Source of the DNA: an uncultured Roseburia sp.
GTDB taxonomy: Bacteria > Bacillota > Clostridia > Lachnospirales > Lachnospiraceae
DNA: 64,000 nucleotides
Direction: 5' to 3'
NCBI GenBank assembly: GCA_910587865.1
Contig: CAJUNX010000014.1
Location: forward strand, 1 to 64,000
Both the position numbers and the translations under genes were made by a program. The notes under the pieces were generated by a model. It worked only from the letters and a program-made list of their open reading frames with translations, was not told the DNA's origin and did not search any database. This document shows, one piece after another, positions 62,538 through 64,000 of this stretch (within the stretch, counting starts at the first letter, position 1; each line of letters begins with the position of its first letter).

Positions 62538-62599
62538 GCAGAATTTCATAAAAATCACCATAAATTCACGGTATTACAAATGATTTTTATGAATTCTGC
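62538..62599. repeat. Near-perfect inverted repeat upstream of the glpK promoter
   Basis: GCAGAATTTCATAAAAATCA at 62538-62557 pairs with 62581-62599 over 19 of 20 positions (one extra T), with 23 bases between. It directly abuts the -35. It is also just after the ytaF stop. No U-run follows, so an operator is as likely as a terminator. Confidence 0.65.
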
Positions 62600-62609
62600 C
62601 CTACGCTTT

Positions 62610-63230
62610 TCACATTAGCTTGCTCACCGCGAGCGCGACAAACAACACGCCTCCGACCCACGATAAATCTCTCTTTTTATACTGCGTGAGTTTTCTTCCG
62701 GCAAAAACTCCTGCCTGTACCGCAAAAAAACTTAAAGCAAAATTTAACAATATGGTCTGCCAGATACGGATCCCGAGAAACGCTGCTCCCAGTCCTCCGA
62801 AAAATCCGTCCAGCGACATCGCCAGCGCAAAAAAAACGCCCTCCGCCACCGACATATTCGAAGATTTATCCTGATCCGCGATCACCGGATTTCGATAAAT
62901 GCTTAAAATCAGATGAATCTGTGAAAATGTAATCCTGACCCGTTTGCACAAAAACGTATGCTTTTTGATATAAACCCTGATCCCGTACTCCGCGAGCTTA
63001 AACACCCCCACTGCAAGCAGTACGGAAAAACACAGCAGTACCGTATAGCGTTCCTTTATCACGCCGTCCAGCAGATTTCCTGCCGCAAGCGATAAAAACA
63101 GCACTCCGCTGCAGATTGCGCTGATGCAGAGTGCCGTCATCTTTCCGATCCTGATCTGTTCCGCCCCGCAGGCCACACATGCCAGAAACACGTCAACCGA
63201 GAGCGCAACAATCAATAAAACAGTCTGCAC
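62610..63230 (-). CDS. ytaF: YtaF-like sporulation membrane protein (MntP-related)
   Basis: A 206-residue integral membrane protein with about six helices, starting at GTG 63230 with GAGGAG upstream. LIVALSVDVFLACVACGAEQIRI near 5 and ALAMSLDGFFGGLGAAFLG near 136 are the paired MntP-family helices, each carrying the conserved Asp. A hydrophilic loop in the middle (about 88-130) is typical of YtaF, which is found in spore formers. The function in sporulation is not established. Not related to the glycan genes. Confidence 0.8.
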   Translation of the reverse strand: MQTVLLIVALSVDVFLACVACGAEQIRIGKMTALCISAICSGVLFLSLAAGNLLDGVIKERYTVLLCFSVLLAVGVFKLAEYGIRVYIKKHTFLCKRVRITFSQIHLILSIYRNPVIADQDKSSNMSVAEGVFFALAMSLDGFFGGLGAAFLGIRIWQTILLNFALSFFAVQAGVFAGRKLTQYKKRDLSWVGGVLFVALAVSKLM

Positions 63231-63356
63231 ATTTTTCTCCTCAAAAATGCTTCTTCTGTTCTATTTTATTCCTTTCCTCCCAATTGGTTCGCCGCTCATT
63301 ATATCCGGGCTTTTCCGGCACACATCCTTGTACTGCCTTTCGCATCATCTTTCACG

Positions 63357-64000
63357 TTACCTCCCGCCCAGAAGATAATCCAGCAGCTCATGACCCTTTT
63401 CGATCCGTCGCCCCGCCGCTTCCGCTTCCCGCTCATTATAATGCCGGCTCTCCGCATCTTCCCCGCCATATGGCCGTGTACTGTCGTAAAGCAGATACGG
63501 CACATCATCCGCAGAATGCGTCCGGATCTCAATCGGTGTCGGGTGGTCCGGCAGGATCACCATGCGAAACTCCTCCCCCGCCGCCTCAAGTCCCTCCACA
63601 ATCGGGCGAATGATCCGCTCGTCGAGACGCTCGATCGCCGTGATTTTCTTCTCCACACTCCCCTGGTGGCCCATCTCGTCCGGCCCCTCCAGGTGCACAT
63701 AGACAAAATCACAGCCGTCCTTCGTCAGCACATCCACAGCTGCCTGTGCTTTTCCCTCATAATTCGTATCAAGACCGCCGTTTGCGCCCTCCACCGCGAT
63801 CACCTTCATCGAGGTGCCGACCGCGATTCCTTTCAGGAGATCCACTGCGGAGATCATAGCTCCCTTTTTGTGTGCCCGCTCCTCAAACGGATAGAGCGAA
63901 GGCTTTGTGCCAGCTCCCCAGAACCAGCACGAATTCGCCGGACACTCCCCCCGCTTTTTTCGCTCCAGATTCACCGGATGATTCACGAGAATCTCATAGC
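63357..64000 (-). CDS. Cofactor-independent phosphoglycerate mutase, ApgM type (partial, 5' end outside)
   Basis: The C-terminal 214 residues of a 2,3-bisphosphoglycerate-independent phosphoglycerate mutase of the archaeal/ApgM branch, or a homoserine-kinase-like relative. SCWFWGAGTKPSLYPF, then AVDLLKGIAVGTSMKVI, DFVYVHLEGPDEMGHQG (metal site) and VILPDHPTPIEIRTHSADDVPYLLY are the alkaline-phosphatase-superfamily signatures. The frame is open to the window edge (YEILVNHPVNL), so the start lies beyond 64000. Confidence 0.85.
   Translation of the reverse strand, partial: YEILVNHPVNLERKKRGECPANSCWFWGAGTKPSLYPFEERAHKKGAMISAVDLLKGIAVGTSMKVIAVEGANGGLDTNYEGKAQAAVDVLTKDGCDFVYVHLEGPDEMGHQGSVEKKITAIERLDERIIRPIVEGLEAAGEEFRMVILPDHPTPIEIRTHSADDVPYLLYDSTRPYGGEDAESRHYNEREAEAAGRRIEKGHELLDYLLGGR

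Larger units (their letters stand above)
62276..62609. other. glpK leader region and ytaF downstream region
   Basis: Holds no gene. Features seen: a promoter at 62510-62537 for glpK and a near-perfect inverted repeat 62538-62599. The predicted transcript would have a leader of about 225 bases, long enough for a regulatory RNA; it contains a CTCCG/CGGAG pairing around a T7 run near 62400-62430, but no riboswitch class I can name. Confidence 0.5.

Noticed and set aside
1..64000. tRNA, rRNA, insertion sequences or an integrase
   Set aside because: I looked for cloverleaf-like or transposase/integrase sequences and saw none; the mosaic could have formed by homologous exchange.

Overview
The window reads as a chromosomal stretch of a Gram-positive Clostridia member, probably Lachnospiraceae. 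This is inference from strong AGGAGG-type ribosome binding sites, a YtaF-like sporulation membrane protein, EpsG/EpsL/EpsM/EpsN-type exopolysaccharide proteins and the absence of LPS-core or outer-membrane export genes. Nearly everything from 1 to 59.5 kb serves surface-glycan synthesis. The blocks differ visibly in base composition (very AT-rich near 1-4.3, 16.7-19.3, 34.9-36.7 and 43.5-50.1 kb; GC-richer elsewhere), as expected for a mosaic serotype-type locus.

Layout. (a) 1-11.75 kb, plus strand: a broken glycosyltransferase, a PseB-type dehydratase, a flippase, then a tightly packed run (methyltransferase, Gfo/Idh oxidoreductase, DegT aminotransferase, GT-B-like protein, CMP-sugar synthetase, RmlD-like reductase, NeuB-family synthase, GNAT) that looks like a nonulosonic-acid pathway not matching a textbook set. 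(b) 11.77-16.7 kb, plus: five genes for a CDP-3,6-dideoxyhexose, best fit CDP-ascarylose. (c) 16.7-19.3 kb: an MBOAT plus SGNH/DHHW O-acylation pair. (d) 19.3-25.3 kb: a non-glycan interlude with a Uma2-family gene, a frameshifted SIR2/P-loop defence-type gene, pseG, and an inverted pair of near-identical small winged-helix genes flanking an XRE regulator. (e) 59.5 down to 25.3 kb, minus strand: a 34-kb run of closely spaced or overlapping genes. It encodes the initiating transferase with PglD/PglE partners, UDP-GlcNAc dehydrogenase and 4-epimerase with an AsnB-type amidotransferase, GT4/GT2 transferases, an EpsG-type polymerase, a deacetylase, a sialyltransferase-like enzyme, a flippase, PseC-PseF-NeuB, an ATP-grasp enzyme coupled to a BCCT transporter, a PIG-L deacetylase, WecE, an ArnC-like GT2, a sulfotransferase, a second flippase, a dead acyltransferase and CapE-CapF-CapG for UDP-FucNAc. 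It closes at an intrinsic terminator. (f) 59.5-64 kb, minus: a GNAT-membrane protein, glycerol kinase, a YtaF-like protein and a partial phosphoglycerate mutase, i.e. ordinary chromosome.

Together the genes predict one or more undecaprenyl-linked polymers containing di-N-acetyl-type sugars, N-acetylgalactosaminuronic acid (possibly amidated), N-acetylfucosamine, a nonulosonic acid of the pseudaminic family, a second nonulosonate-like sugar and ascarylose, with O-acyl, sulfate and perhaps amide decorations. Several genes carry frameshifts in or near short homopolymers (A9, C10), suggesting decay or on/off variation. All assignments rest on reading the translated sequences; no database search was run.
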